DNA of 64,000 nt from Actinomycetospora soli (GTDB lineage Bacteria; Actinomycetota; Actinomycetes; Mycobacteriales; Pseudonocardiaceae). The stretch spans positions 248,001 through 312,000 of the forward strand of contig NZ_JAJNDA010000003.1 of the NCBI RefSeq assembly GCF_021026295.1, in the 5' to 3' direction. Under the pieces are notes generated by a model. The model was given only the letters and a program-made list of their open reading frames with translations, was not told the origin of the DNA and did not search any database. A program made the translations under genes and the position numbers. This document shows positions 1-7,310 of this stretch, in pieces; the first letter of the stretch is position 1; each line of letters opens with the position of its first letter.

Positions 1-1
1 C

Positions 2-304
2 GCCCGGGCGCTCGCCCTCTCCCCCGACCTCGTGGTGTGCGACGAGCCCGTGTCGGCGCTCGACGTCTCGGTGCAGGCCCAGGTGCTGGAGCTGCTGCAC
101 GAGCTGCAGGAGCGCGACGGGCTCTCGTACCTGTTCATCTCGCACGACCTCGCGGTGGTCCGCCGGGTCGCCCACCGGGTCGGGGTGATGCAGGGCGGGC
201 GGCTCCTGGAGCTCCGGCCCACCGGCGAGCTGTTCGACGACCCGCACCACGAGTACACCCGGACCCTGCTGGGCGCGATCGCCGGTCAGCAGGCGCGGGT
301 GTAG
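2..304 (+). CDS. ABC transporter ATP-binding protein, C-terminal part (peptide/nickel type)
   Basis: This is the 3' end of an ATPase gene that begins before the window. The frame opens at base 2 with [16 protein letters not shown], which contains the Walker B segment (LVVCDEP), followed by the D-loop SALDVS and the H-loop histidine in [10 protein letters not shown]. The C-terminal part ([19 protein letters not shown]) is the extension typical of the DppD/DppF oligopeptide-type ATPases rather than of the sulfonate or polar amino acid types found later in the window. The transporter partners lie outside. The substrate cannot be judged. The stop at 302-304 lies 9 nt before a palindromic repeat that may act as a terminator. 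Confidence 0.9.
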   Translation, partial: ARALALSPDLVVCDEPVSALDVSVQAQVLELLHELQERDGLSYLFISHDLAVVRRVAHRVGVMQGGRLLELRPTGELFDDPHHEYTRTLLGAIAGQQARV

Positions 305-313
305 GCACCTGGA

Positions 314-403
314 CCGGACCATGATCACGTCGAGGGGACGGCCATGGCCGTTCCGGAGATCGACATCAGCTACCGACGTCCCCTCGACGTGATCATGGTC
401 CGG
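314..403. repeat. Palindromic repeat family A, copy 1
   Basis: Bases 314-340 and 377-403 form a perfect 27-bp inverted repeat around a 36-nt centre that contains the palindrome GGCCATGGCC. Copies lie at 7233-7310 (20-bp perfect arms) and 51310-51387 (degenerate). The centre can be read as a peptide beginning MAVPEIDIS. It sits just after the stop of the ABC ATPase and could form a strong hairpin in the transcript. Confidence 0.85.
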
Positions 404-419
404 CGCCCAGGGTTCATGG

Positions 420-776
420 ATGGACGACGAGCTGCGCGCGGTGATCGACCTCGAGCTCCGGCTGCTCGACCTCGAGGTCCGGCGGTCCCGGGAGCTGGCG
501 GGCCCGCTGATCGACCCGGAGTTCCGCGAGTTCGGCGCGTCGGGCCGGGAGTGGGACCGCGAGTCCGTCCTGGCGGTCGTGTTCGCCGCCGACCACGAGC
601 CGCTGGTCGTCTCCGACGAGGCGGCGGTCCGGCTCGCGGAGGACGTCGTGCTCGTGACCTACCGGACCCGTCGTCGGGAACGGACCACGCTGCGCAGCTC
701 GATCTGGCGGCGGGAGCCCGGCGGGCCGTGGCGGGTGCTCTTCCACCAGGGCACGCCGGTCCCGACACAGATGTAG
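420..776 (+). CDS. NTF2/SnoaL-like (DUF4440-type) small protein
   Basis: The 118-residue product has the pattern of a single cone-shaped NTF2-like domain: an N-terminal helix pair (LRAVIDLELRLLDLEV), the segment LIDPEFREFGASGREWDRES, then strands ending in WRVLFHQGTPV. DUF4440 family members of this size share the 'F.EFG.SG..W.R' motif and the C-terminal 'W.v.FHQGT' motif. No catalytic residues can be assigned, and the function is unknown. The ATG at 420 is the only reasonable start. The TAG stop (774-776) is inside palindromic repeat B copy 1. There is no obvious operon partner. Confidence 0.8.
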   Translation: MDDELRAVIDLELRLLDLEVRRSRELAGPLIDPEFREFGASGREWDRESVLAVVFAADHEPLVVSDEAAVRLAEDVVLVTYRTRRRERTTLRSSIWRREPGGPWRVLFHQGTPVPTQM

Positions 777-809
777 CGGATCCGGACGCCCAGGCCTCGG
801 ATCCGCTAC
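773..809. repeat. Palindromic repeat family B, copy 1
   Basis: GTAGCGGATCC and its complement flank a GGCGTCC/GGCCTGG-type centre. Two more copies lie at 15526-15570 and 23615-23659, the latter diverged. The left arm contains the TAG stop of the preceding gene, so the element sits exactly at a gene end and may serve as a transcription terminator. Confidence 0.8.
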
Positions 810-894
810 TTCTCCTGGGCACCGTCCTACTCGAGTCCTGCCGGCGCACCGCGATCGACCCCGAGGGAGGGGACCGAGGCGCGGTGGGTCGCGG

Positions 895-2142
895 TCAGCT
901 GTACCAGGTCGGCTGGGGCAACTCGCCGGTCAGCACGAAGCGCCCGACCTCACGGCGCTTGTAGGCGACCGGGTCGTGCAGCGAGTGCGTGCGGACGTTG
1001 CGCCAGAACCGGTCGAAGCCCAGGGACGCCCGGGTCGCGCGGGCACCGGTGAGCTCGAAGATCGCGTTGGAGGCGGCCAGCGCGACGTCGGTGGCGACCG
1101 CCTTCACGGCCGCCACCCGGACCTCGTGCTCGCCGCGCGCCTGCTCGGTCAGGGCGTCGGGGTCGCGGTGGATCTCCTGCTGCTCGTCCGCGACGGCGTC
1201 GGCGAGGGCCTCGGCCGCCCAGAGCTTCGCCGTCAGGTCGCCGTAGCCGTCGACGATGTAGGGCTCGTCGGTGGCGCGCTCCTGCCCGCCGTGCAGCCAC
1301 GGGCGTGTGGTGGTGCGGGTGTACTCCGCAGCCGTGTCGAGGGCGCCGCGCGCGATCCCCAGGTAGAAGTTGACGAACACCAGCTGGATCACCGGGACGT
1401 TCAGGGTGTTGTAGACGCGCGGCTGATAGACCTTGTCGCGGAACCCCGCCGCTGCGGCCCACGGCACCCGCACGCCGTCGATGGTGACCCCGCCGGACTC
1501 GGTCAGTCGCTGGCCGACGTTGTCCCAGTCGTCGTGGTAGACGATGCCGTCCTGCTTCGAGGGCACGATCGCGAAGACGTGGGTCTCGGTGCCGGAGATG
1601 ACGCCCTCGAGGACGGTCACGTCGGAGACGTTGCTGCCGGTCGAGAACGACTTCTTGCCGTGGTAGACGAGCTCGTCGCCCTCGTCGTGGATGACGACGT
1701 CGTCGTCGCGCGGGTTCACGGCGCCGCCGAAGAACCACTGCTCGGCCGTCGCCTGCGTCTCGACGGCCTCGATCTGCTCGGGTGTGCCGACCAGCCGCGC
1801 CGCCCAGAACCACAGGTAGTGGTAGCCGAGCAGCTGGCCGATCGAGCCGTCGCCCGCGGCGACCTCCCGGGTCACCCGATAGGCCAGCGGCCACTCCTGG
1901 CCGCCCCCGCCCTGCGCCACGGGGCCGAGCAACGTGACCAGGCCGGACCGCTTGAGCACGGCCACCTCGTCGTACGGCGTCGCGCCGGCGGCGTCGCGCT
2001 CCGCGGCGTCGACCTCCAGGATGCGGCGGACCAGGCGGGCCCGCTCCAGCCACTCGGCGGTCGTGGTCGGGGTGGGCAGGGCCGCGAAGTCGGCGCCGCC
2101 GTCGCGGGCGGCGGTCACGAAGGGCTCGAGTACCTCGGTCAT
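895..2142 (-). CDS. Acyl-CoA dehydrogenase-fold flavin monooxygenase, SfnB/DszC-like
   Basis: The 415-residue protein has the acyl-CoA dehydrogenase fold and is closest by motif to the flavin-dependent sulfur monooxygenases DszC and SfnB. It has the LLGYHYLWFWAARLVGTPEQ segment, a KKSFSTGS motif near the flavin site, and a C-terminal HSLHDPVAYKRREVGRFVLTGELP block that matches the end of DszC. Its length also equals DszC (about 417 residues). Such enzymes use reduced FMN from a separate reductase to oxygenate organosulfur substrates during sulfur starvation. No reductase is adjacent. It is the only gene behind leader peptide 1. The exact substrate is unknown: a sulfide, sulfoxide or sulfone is likely, and desulfurization of dibenzothiophene itself is not implied. 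Confidence 0.82.
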   Translation of the reverse strand: MTEVLEPFVTAARDGGADFAALPTPTTTAEWLERARLVRRILEVDAAERDAAGATPYDEVAVLKRSGLVTLLGPVAQGGGGQEWPLAYRVTREVAAGDGSIGQLLGYHYLWFWAARLVGTPEQIEAVETQATAEQWFFGGAVNPRDDDVVIHDEGDELVYHGKKSFSTGSNVSDVTVLEGVISGTETHVFAIVPSKQDGIVYHDDWDNVGQRLTESGGVTIDGVRVPWAAAAGFRDKVYQPRVYNTLNVPVIQLVFVNFYLGIARGALDTAAEYTRTTTRPWLHGGQERATDEPYIVDGYGDLTAKLWAAEALADAVADEQQEIHRDPDALTEQARGEHEVRVAAVKAVATDVALAASNAIFELTGARATRASLGFDRFWRNVRTHSLHDPVAYKRREVGRFVLTGELPQPTWYS

Positions 2143-2198
2143 GGGGGTCCTTCCAGCGGGATGTGCACGCGACGTCGGCGTGCGCGGGAACGGGCCGC

Positions 2199-2209
2199 GG
2201 GGGGGGGGG
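2199..2209. other. Run of eleven G between leader 1 and the DszC-like gene
   Basis: A homopolymer of eleven G (C on the transcribed minus-strand message) lies in the 171-nt gap between leader peptide 1 and the flavin monooxygenase gene. It is the longest homopolymer I noticed in the window. It could be a slippage site or a sequencing-sensitive spot. Confidence 0.7.
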
Positions 2210-2313
2210 AGAAGGCACCCCGGGCCGGGGACGGCGTGCGAGGACGCCGGGAGGGATCGCGCGGAGGACGCGCGAACAGCGGCGCGCTCAGCGGGCGCCG
2301 GGGACCGTCGAGG

Positions 2314-2409
2314 TCAGTGGCGACAGGCGCTGGAGGAGACCAGCAGCAGGTCGACGTGCAGACGCGACGTCAGCAGTGCCGGGATCAGCACCTCGGTCGG
2401 TCGGCTCAC
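2314..2409 (-). CDS. Leader peptide 1 (HVDL...C type)
   Basis: This short reading frame encodes about 31 residues ending TSRLHVDLLLVSSSACRH and stops 171 nt before the DszC-like gene. It belongs to the twelve-member family in this window: one or two basic residues, HVDL, six to nine residues, then Cys near the end. Small Cys-ending leader peptides next to sulfur genes have been noted in other actinobacteria. A role in attenuating downstream expression is inferred. The start is uncertain: GTG at 2407-2409 or GTG at 2389-2391. Confidence 0.75.
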   Translation of the reverse strand: MSRPTEVLIPALLTSRLHVDLLLVSSSACRH

Positions 2410-2560
2410 GGGCCTCACCGAACCGGCACACCGACGGCGTGTCAACGGATCTCCTGCCGGAGAGAGGTCGCGGTCACATCCGCTTTCCTTCGGCTTGCTC
2501 CGACGTCGGCCGGATGACGACGATGGCGGCCCGCCGACCCGCCCCGACGAGGTGAGACAC
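2410..2560. promoter_or_regulatory. Divergent leader region
   Basis: Leader 1 (minus) and leader 2 (plus) begin on either side of these 151 bases, so the region must contain two divergent promoters. I see no clear -10/-35 pair or shared operator. The segment GAGGTGAG (2549-2556) is the probable ribosome binding site of leader 2. Confidence 0.45.
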
Positions 2561-2635
2561 GTGCCCGGACGCCTGGTGCGCCGCCTGCACGTCGACCTCC
2601 GGCGGCGCTCGAGCGCGGCCTGTCCGCGCCGCTGA
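2561..2635 (+). CDS. Leader peptide 2 (HVDL...C type)
   Basis: The 24-residue product contains RRLHVDLRRRSSAACPRR. GTG at 2561 follows GAGGTGAG by 4 nt. It ends 95 nt before the dodecin gene and is therefore the first translated frame of the dodecin transcript. Confidence 0.78.
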   Translation: MPGRLVRRLHVDLRRRSSAACPRR

Positions 2636-2730
2636 CCGTCCCGCGACCGGCCCCGGTGGGCCCTCGTCCGCGGCGCGCCGTCGCCCGCCCGGGCGTCGGT
2701 TCCCGACCCCTCGACCCCCAGGAGCTCGCC

Positions 2731-2946
2731 ATGGCGGACACCACGTACAGCAAGACCGAGATCGTCGGCACCTCCGAGAAGGGGGTCGACGACGCGATCC
2801 GCGGCGCCATCTCCCGCGCCTCGAAGACCCTGCAGGACATCGACTGGTTCGAGGTGACCGAGATCCGCGGCCACGTCGAGAACGGCGAGGTCGGCCACGT
2901 GCAGGTCACCCTCAAGGTCGGCTTCGCGCTCACCGACACGAAGTGA
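2731..2946 (+). CDS. Dodecin flavoprotein
   Basis: The 71-residue protein has the length and motifs of dodecins: KTEIVGTSEKGVDDAIRGAI, then LQDIDWFEVTEIRG with the flavin-stacking tryptophan, then GHVQVTLKVGFAL. Dodecins form hollow dodecamers that bind and buffer free flavins. AGGAG sits 6 nt before the ATG. Its position is notable because a leader of the sulfur family precedes it and a second leader plus an FMN-dependent monooxygenase gene follow. It may therefore hold FMN for the many FMN-dependent sulfur monooxygenases encoded nearby. That link is inferred; the family assignment is strong. Confidence 0.93.
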   Translation: MADTTYSKTEIVGTSEKGVDDAIRGAISRASKTLQDIDWFEVTEIRGHVENGEVGHVQVTLKVGFALTDTK

Positions 2947-3003
2947 GCACCTCCTCCGCGGGCGGCGTTGACCTGCCGCCGCCCGCGGAGGACGGTGGAG
3001 GGC

Positions 3004-3063
3004 GTGCCGCTCCTGACGCGCCGGCGTCACATCGACCTCGAGCGGGTCTGCTCCGCGACCTGA
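3004..3063 (+). CDS. Leader peptide 3 (HIDL...C type)
   Basis: The 19-residue peptide carries TRRRHIDLERVCSAT. The usual HVDL is HIDL here, and the Cys is four residues from the end. GGAGG lies 3 nt before the GTG. It stops 49 nt before the SsuD-like monooxygenase gene, so that gene has its own leader in addition to any readthrough from dodecin. Confidence 0.75.
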   Translation: MPLLTRRRHIDLERVCSAT

Positions 3064-3112
3064 GATGGGCCGCCGTGGCCACCCGTCGTCGAGAACCCCC
3101 TGGAGTAGAGCT

Positions 3113-4243
3113 GTGCCCGTCGAGTTCCTCGGTATCGCCGCCACCCACGACGGGTCGGAGACGGGGGCCCGCAGCGGCCCCGCCTTCGACCCCGAGTACA
3201 CGTTGCGCCTCGCGCGCGCCCACCGCGACCACGGCTGGGACCGCGTGCTCACCGCCTACGGGTCGGGCAGCCCCGACCCGGCGCAGGCCGCCACCTACAT
3301 CCTCGACCACGTCGAGGACCTGCAGCTGCTGGTCGCGCACCGACCCAACCTGTCGATCCCCACGTTCGCGGCGAAGACCTTCGCGACGATGGATGCGATC
3401 AGCGGGGGCCGCGTCACCGTCCACGTCATCACGGGCGGCAGCGACCACGAGCAGGCCCGCGAGGGCGACCGGCTGTCCAAGGACGAGCGGTACGGCCGCA
3501 CCCGCGAGTACATGCAGATCCTGAAGCAGGCGTGGACCCGCAGCGAGCCCTGGGACTACGCGGGCGAGCACTACGCCTTCGAGGACTTCGTCGCCGACGT
3601 CCGCCCGCTGCAGTCACCCCGGCCGAACCTGAGCTTCGGCGGCTCGTCGGCCGCGGCCTACGCCGTGGGCGGCGCCGAGGCCGACATCTACGCCCTGTGG
3701 GGCGAGCCGCTGGCGGACACCGCCGAGCAGATCCGCACCGTGCACGCGGCCGCCCGGGCCGCCGGCCGCACGACGATGCCGCGCATCCAGGTGGCGTTCC
3801 GCCCGATCCTCGGCGTCACCGAGGAGGCGGCGTGGGAGAAGGCGTACGCCACCGTGGCGCGGATCGAGGAGCGGACGCAGGGCGGGGCGGTGCCCCTGAC
3901 CAACCGGCACCGGCTGCAGAACCCGGAGAACGCCGGCTCCCAGCGCCTGCTCGCCGTCGCGACCCGGGGTGAGCGGTTCGACCGCGCGCTGTGGACCGTG
4001 ACGGCGAAGGCCACCGGGGGCGGCGGGAACTCGACCGCACTCGTCGGGACGCCCGAGACCGTCGCCGCCGCGCTCGTGGACTACTGGGACCTCGGCGTCG
4101 ACGTCCTCTCGGCGCGCGGATACGACCTGCTCGCCGACGCCGAGGAGTTCGGCCGTGAGGTCATCCCGCTGGTCCGCGCCGAGGTCGCCCGCCGGGAGGC
4201 CGAGGGGCGGCCGCGCGGTGTGGACACGCTGACCGCGGCCTGA
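3113..4243 (+). CDS. FMNH2-dependent monooxygenase, SsuD-like (LLM class)
   Basis: The 376-residue protein is a bacterial luciferase-like (LLM) flavin monooxygenase. It starts VEFLGIAATHDGSE and includes AISGGRVTVHVITGGSDHEQAREGD, the block that shapes the FMN and sulfonate pocket in SsuD-type enzymes, and SFGGSSAAAY. It lacks the TPTGS.CEDAW segment with the cysteine of true SsuD (compare 22523-23593), so its substrate probably differs from simple alkanesulfonates. I chose GTG 3113 because GGAG lies 7 nt upstream and the protein then begins like its homologues. The upstream frame from 3065 overlaps the leader region. It converges with the next gene, with a 3-nt gap. Confidence 0.87.
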   Translation: MPVEFLGIAATHDGSETGARSGPAFDPEYTLRLARAHRDHGWDRVLTAYGSGSPDPAQAATYILDHVEDLQLLVAHRPNLSIPTFAAKTFATMDAISGGRVTVHVITGGSDHEQAREGDRLSKDERYGRTREYMQILKQAWTRSEPWDYAGEHYAFEDFVADVRPLQSPRPNLSFGGSSAAAYAVGGAEADIYALWGEPLADTAEQIRTVHAAARAAGRTTMPRIQVAFRPILGVTEEAAWEKAYATVARIEERTQGGAVPLTNRHRLQNPENAGSQRLLAVATRGERFDRALWTVTAKATGGGGNSTALVGTPETVAAALVDYWDLGVDVLSARGYDLLADAEEFGREVIPLVRAEVARREAEGRPRGVDTLTAA

Positions 4244-4246
4244 CGC

Positions 4247-5341
4247 TCAGGCGCGGAGACCGGCGGCGCGCCCGGCGTCGTCGGGACCCCACAGCGTCGT
4301 CGACACCTCGCGGCGCACCAGCGGGATCACCTCCTCGGCGAAGCGCGCGAGGACCTCCTGCTGCTCGCCGTGGGGCAGCACGGGGTTGATCGACACCGAC
4401 TGCAGGTCGTGGCGGTACGCCTTGTGGTAGTCGAGGATCTTCTCGGCCACGCGCTCCGACGTCCCGACGAGCGCCGGCCCGTGCGCGACGGCCTCCTCGA
4501 TCGTCGTGAACGACATCGTCTTGCCCGTGCGCGGGTCGCCGGCGTGGGCGGCGGCGAGCTTCGCGGCCATGGCCTCGTAGATCGGCCGGTACTGCCGGAC
4601 CGCCTGCTCGTCGGTCGCCGCGAGGTACAGCCCGCCCGAGCCCGACCCGACGTAGCCGACGGCCGGGTCGTGGCCGTGCTCGGCGAGCTTCTCCCGGTAG
4701 CGATCGATGAGCACGAGGTAGGCCTCGCGCGGCTGCAGGGCGTTCGCCGTCATGAGCGGGTCGCCCCAGCGGGCGGCGAGGTCGACGGCGTCGGTGGAGG
4801 TCGCCGACCCGTGCCAGATCCGGAACGGGCCGTCGAACGGGCGCGGATGGGTCGTGACGTCGTGCAGGTCGGCGTGGTGCGTGCCCACCCAGTCCACGTG
4901 CTCGGAGCGCAGGAGGCGCCGGAGGAGTTCGTAGTTCTCCCGGAGGTACTCGTACTGCTTGCCGATCTCGAGGCCGAACATGCCGAAGTGGCGGTCCTCG
5001 TTCCCCTTGCCGACGACGATCTCCAGGCGACCGCCGGAGAGCTGGTCGATCGTCGCGTAGTCCTCCGCGACGCGGACCGGGTCGAGCAGGGAGAGCACCG
5101 TCACCCCGGTCGAGAGCAGGATCCGCTCGGTGGCCTGGGCGAGGGCGCCGAGCAGCACGGTCGGCGACGAGGACAGGAAGTCGCCTGCGTGCCGCTCCCC
5201 CACGGCGTAGGAGTCGAAGCCGAGCGCCTCGGCGTGCACGGCGGTCCGCACCACCCGGTTCAGGCGCTCGTGCGCCGAGAGGATCTCCCCCGTGACCGGG
5301 TGCGGGAGGTGGGGGACGATGTCGAGGACCTGGAACCGCAT
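4247..5341 (-). CDS. LLM class flavin-dependent monooxygenase
   Basis: The 364-residue protein belongs to the luciferase-like family. It begins MRFQVLDIVPHLPHP, has YAVGERHAGDFLSSSP and then SGGRLEIVVGKGNEDRHF at the flavin site, and ends with a long helix region. The subgroup with 'GERH' and 'vGkGne' is commonly annotated as putative FMN-dependent luciferase-like monooxygenase, and no substrate is assigned. Its inclusion in the sulfur set rests on leader 4, which ends 42 nt upstream. AGGAAGG precedes the ATG. It needs reduced FMN from an unlinked reductase. Confidence 0.82.
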   Translation of the reverse strand: MRFQVLDIVPHLPHPVTGEILSAHERLNRVVRTAVHAEALGFDSYAVGERHAGDFLSSSPTVLLGALAQATERILLSTGVTVLSLLDPVRVAEDYATIDQLSGGRLEIVVGKGNEDRHFGMFGLEIGKQYEYLRENYELLRRLLRSEHVDWVGTHHADLHDVTTHPRPFDGPFRIWHGSATSTDAVDLAARWGDPLMTANALQPREAYLVLIDRYREKLAEHGHDPAVGYVGSGSGGLYLAATDEQAVRQYRPIYEAMAAKLAAAHAGDPRTGKTMSFTTIEEAVAHGPALVGTSERVAEKILDYHKAYRHDLQSVSINPVLPHGEQQEVLARFAEEVIPLVRREVSTTLWGPDDAGRAAGLRA

Positions 5342-5383
5342 GGACGTGCCTTCCTGACGACGGCTGTGACTGGGTTCGGGACC

Positions 5384-5455
5384 TCAGCGACAGCCCTGCG
5401 CCGTCACGCGGAGCAGGTCCACGTGACGGCGGCGCGTCAGCACGGGGCGGGGCAC
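5384..5455 (-). CDS. Leader peptide 4 (HVDL...C type)
   Basis: The 23-residue peptide ends LTRRRHVDLLRVTAQGCR. GTG at 5453-5455 is the first start in frame. The stop is 42 nt before the LLM monooxygenase gene. Confidence 0.78.
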   Translation of the reverse strand: MPRPVLTRRRHVDLLRVTAQGCR

Positions 5456-5495
5456 GGTTCGAGCGTCAAGCGTCACCCGGTCGGGTGTCAAGCGC

Positions 5496-5613
5496 TCAGG
5501 TCCACCGCCGGAGCAGCCGGGTCTCCACCAGGCCCAGCGCACCGTCGGTCAGCAGGGCCAGCAGGGCGAGCAGCACGAGCGCGAGGCACGGTGCGACCCC
5601 GACACAGCGGTCG
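5496..5613 (-). pseudogene. Remnant of an ABC transporter permease C-terminus
   Basis: On the minus strand this stretch encodes LALVLLALLALLTDGALGLVET followed by RLLRRWT and a stop. It resembles the end of SsuC/TauC-type permeases; compare LLGLGTDALVRRVEKRALRWRG at the end of the intact permease at 19988-20809. No upstream part of such a permease remains, because the frame runs directly into the hairpin at 5627-5646 and the next gene. I read it as a leftover of a deleted sulfonate transporter. Confidence 0.5.
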
Positions 5614-5626
5614 ACCTCGTTCGCGG

Positions 5627-5646
5627 ACCACCGTCCGGACGGTGGT
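5627..5646 (-). terminator. Perfect 20-bp palindrome after the SufS-like gene
   Basis: ACCACCGTCCGGACGGTGGT is a perfect palindrome 8 nt after the stop of the SufS-like gene (5655). It can form a 8-9 bp GC-rich hairpin with a tight loop and lacks a U-tract. A terminator is most likely, and a protein-binding site is possible. Confidence 0.5.
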
Positions 5647-5654
5647 CGCGCTCG

Positions 5655-6986
5655 TCACCGGTCGCAGCCGGGCAGTCCTTCCCTGGTCCCGACAGCGAGC
5701 GGATCCAGGTCCCGCGGGTCCGGCGTCGGCACCCACCGACCGTCGCGCTGCGCGTAGGTCCAGCCCGGTCCGCGCGCGACCAGCTGCGCCACGGCCACGA
5801 CGAGCCGGTCGACGTCGTCGGCGGTGCCCGCCAGGCCCAGGCTCGCGCGCACGGCGTCGCGGCCGCCGGTGAGGCGGTCGAGCAGCGGGTGGGCGCAGAA
5901 GCGGCCGTCGCGCACGCCGATGCCGTGCTCGGCGGACAGGGCCGCGGCGACGAGCCCGGCCGGCAGGGTCTCGACCTCGAACGCCACCACCGCCACCTGG
6001 TCCGGCGCGTCGTCGAAGCACTCGAGCAGCCGCACCCCCGGCACGTCGACGAGACCGGCGCGCAGACGGGCGGCGAGCTCGCGCTCGTGCGCCGGGACCG
6101 CGCTGTCGATGACGGGCTCGAGCGCCCGGCACGCGGCGGCCAGCGCCACGGCGCCGAGCAGGTTCGGTGTACCGCCCTCGTGGCGCTGCGGGGCGGGCAG
6201 CCAGGCGGTGTCGGTCTCCCCGTCGGTCACCGCGACCGACCGGACCGCTCCCCCACCCGCCAGGTGCGCGGGCGCAGCGTCGAGCCAGTCCCGCCGTCCG
6301 ACGAGGACCCCGGCGCCGTACGGCGCGTACAGCTTGTGGCCGGACAGGGCGAGGTAGTCGGCGCCCAGGGCGGCGAGGTCGACCCGGCGGTGCGGGGCGA
6401 GCTGCGCGGCGTCGACGGCGACCCGGGCCCCGGCGGCGTGGGCGATCTCGACGATCGTGGTCAGCGGCAGCGTCTCGCCGGTGACGTTGGAGGCCCCGGT
6501 GACGGCGAGGAGGGCCGGCCGGTGGGTCCGGAGGCCGTCGCGCAGGGCGTCGAGCGTGCCGCGCACGGTGTCGCCGGCGGCCACGACGTGGTGCGGGGTG
6601 TGCCGCCAGGCGAGCAGCGTCGCGTGGTGCTCGAGGTCGAGGGTGAGCACCGGGCCCGGCACGGCGCGGGCGAGCAGGGCGACCGCGTCGGTGGTGTTGC
6701 GGGTGAAGACGACGACGTCGTCGGTCCGGGCACCCACGAACCGCCCGACCGTCGCGCGGGCCGACTCGAGCAGCGATGTGCACACCCGGGACGTGTAGCC
6801 CGCGCCGCGGTGGACGCTCGCGTAGTAGGGCAGCACCTCCGCGACGTGGTCGGCGACGGCCTGCAGCGGCGGCGCGCTGGCGGCGGCGTCGAGGTCGGCG
6901 TACCGGACGCGGCGCCCGTCGACGAGCGGGACCTCGAGGTCCGCACCGACGGTGAGGGGCAGGGCAGGGCTCAGGACGGCAGTCAT
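5655..6986 (-). CDS. SufS/CsdA-like class V PLP enzyme, copy 1
   Basis: The 443-residue protein is a class V aminotransferase-fold PLP enzyme related to cysteine desulfurases. The PLP lysine is K218 in LSGHKLYAPYG, the cofactor aspartate is D192 in VDAAQLAPHR, and a cysteine (C364 in VRDGRFCAHP) occupies the place of the SufS active-site cysteine. ATG 6986 is chosen because GGAG lies 6 nt upstream. The product is close in design to the second copy at 53987-55345 (ASN.TG, DAAQLAPHR, HK.YAP.G.GVL). It may release sulfur from cysteine or a related thiol. It is not in a suf/isc operon, so a catabolic or sulfur-scavenging role is more likely than Fe-S assembly. No HVDL leader precedes it. Confidence 0.78.
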   Translation of the reverse strand: MTAVLSPALPLTVGADLEVPLVDGRRVRYADLDAAASAPPLQAVADHVAEVLPYYASVHRGAGYTSRVCTSLLESARATVGRFVGARTDDVVVFTRNTTDAVALLARAVPGPVLTLDLEHHATLLAWRHTPHHVVAAGDTVRGTLDALRDGLRTHRPALLAVTGASNVTGETLPLTTIVEIAHAAGARVAVDAAQLAPHRRVDLAALGADYLALSGHKLYAPYGAGVLVGRRDWLDAAPAHLAGGGAVRSVAVTDGETDTAWLPAPQRHEGGTPNLLGAVALAAACRALEPVIDSAVPAHERELAARLRAGLVDVPGVRLLECFDDAPDQVAVVAFEVETLPAGLVAAALSAEHGIGVRDGRFCAHPLLDRLTGGRDAVRASLGLAGTADDVDRLVVAVAQLVARGPGWTYAQRDGRWVPTPDPRDLDPLAVGTREGLPGCDR

Positions 6987-7232
6987 GACGGTTCTCCGTG
7001 ACCGTCGGGGACCCGACGGTTCGGGTCCGCGCTTGCCGGGTCGCGGGTGTCGCGCCGGCCTGGTCATCACCCGGAGCACCCCGCCGCGGAGGAGGGTTGC
7101 CGACCAGCGAGCCGGGGCTTGACGCTGGTACTCGTGACCTGGTCGAGGACGCTAACACGGTCGACGACCGCCGCCGACCCCCGTGATCCGCTTCACCGCC
7201 GACGGGACCGCCGGCAGCTGGACGTCGCGGAC

Positions 7233-7310
7233 CATGATCACGTCGAGGGGACCGCCATGGCTGTTCCGGAGATCGACATCAGCTCTGAGCGTCCCCTCGA
7301 CGTGATCATG
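7233..7310. repeat. Palindromic repeat family A, copy 2
   Basis: Bases 7233-7252 and 7291-7310 are perfect 20-bp inverted arms around a centre nearly identical to copy 1. The right arm contains the stop codon (7306-7308) of the broken APC permease on the minus strand. The element lies between the permease and the divergently placed upstream region of the SufS-like gene. Confidence 0.85.

Noticed and set aside
344-964. Protein gene starting at the MAVPEIDIS frame of repeat A copy 1
   Set aside because: Beyond the repeat the frame is an out-of-frame shadow of the NTF2-like gene. The short peptide is reported only as a property of the repeat.
895-2142. True dibenzothiophene-desulfurization (dsz) cluster
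   Set aside because: DszA- and DszC-like proteins are present but not in one operon, and no DszB-like desulfinase is seen. The family match alone does not support this pathway.
5627-5646. Operator for the SufS-like gene
   Set aside because: The perfect palindrome lies 3' of the gene, not upstream, so a terminator reading was preferred.
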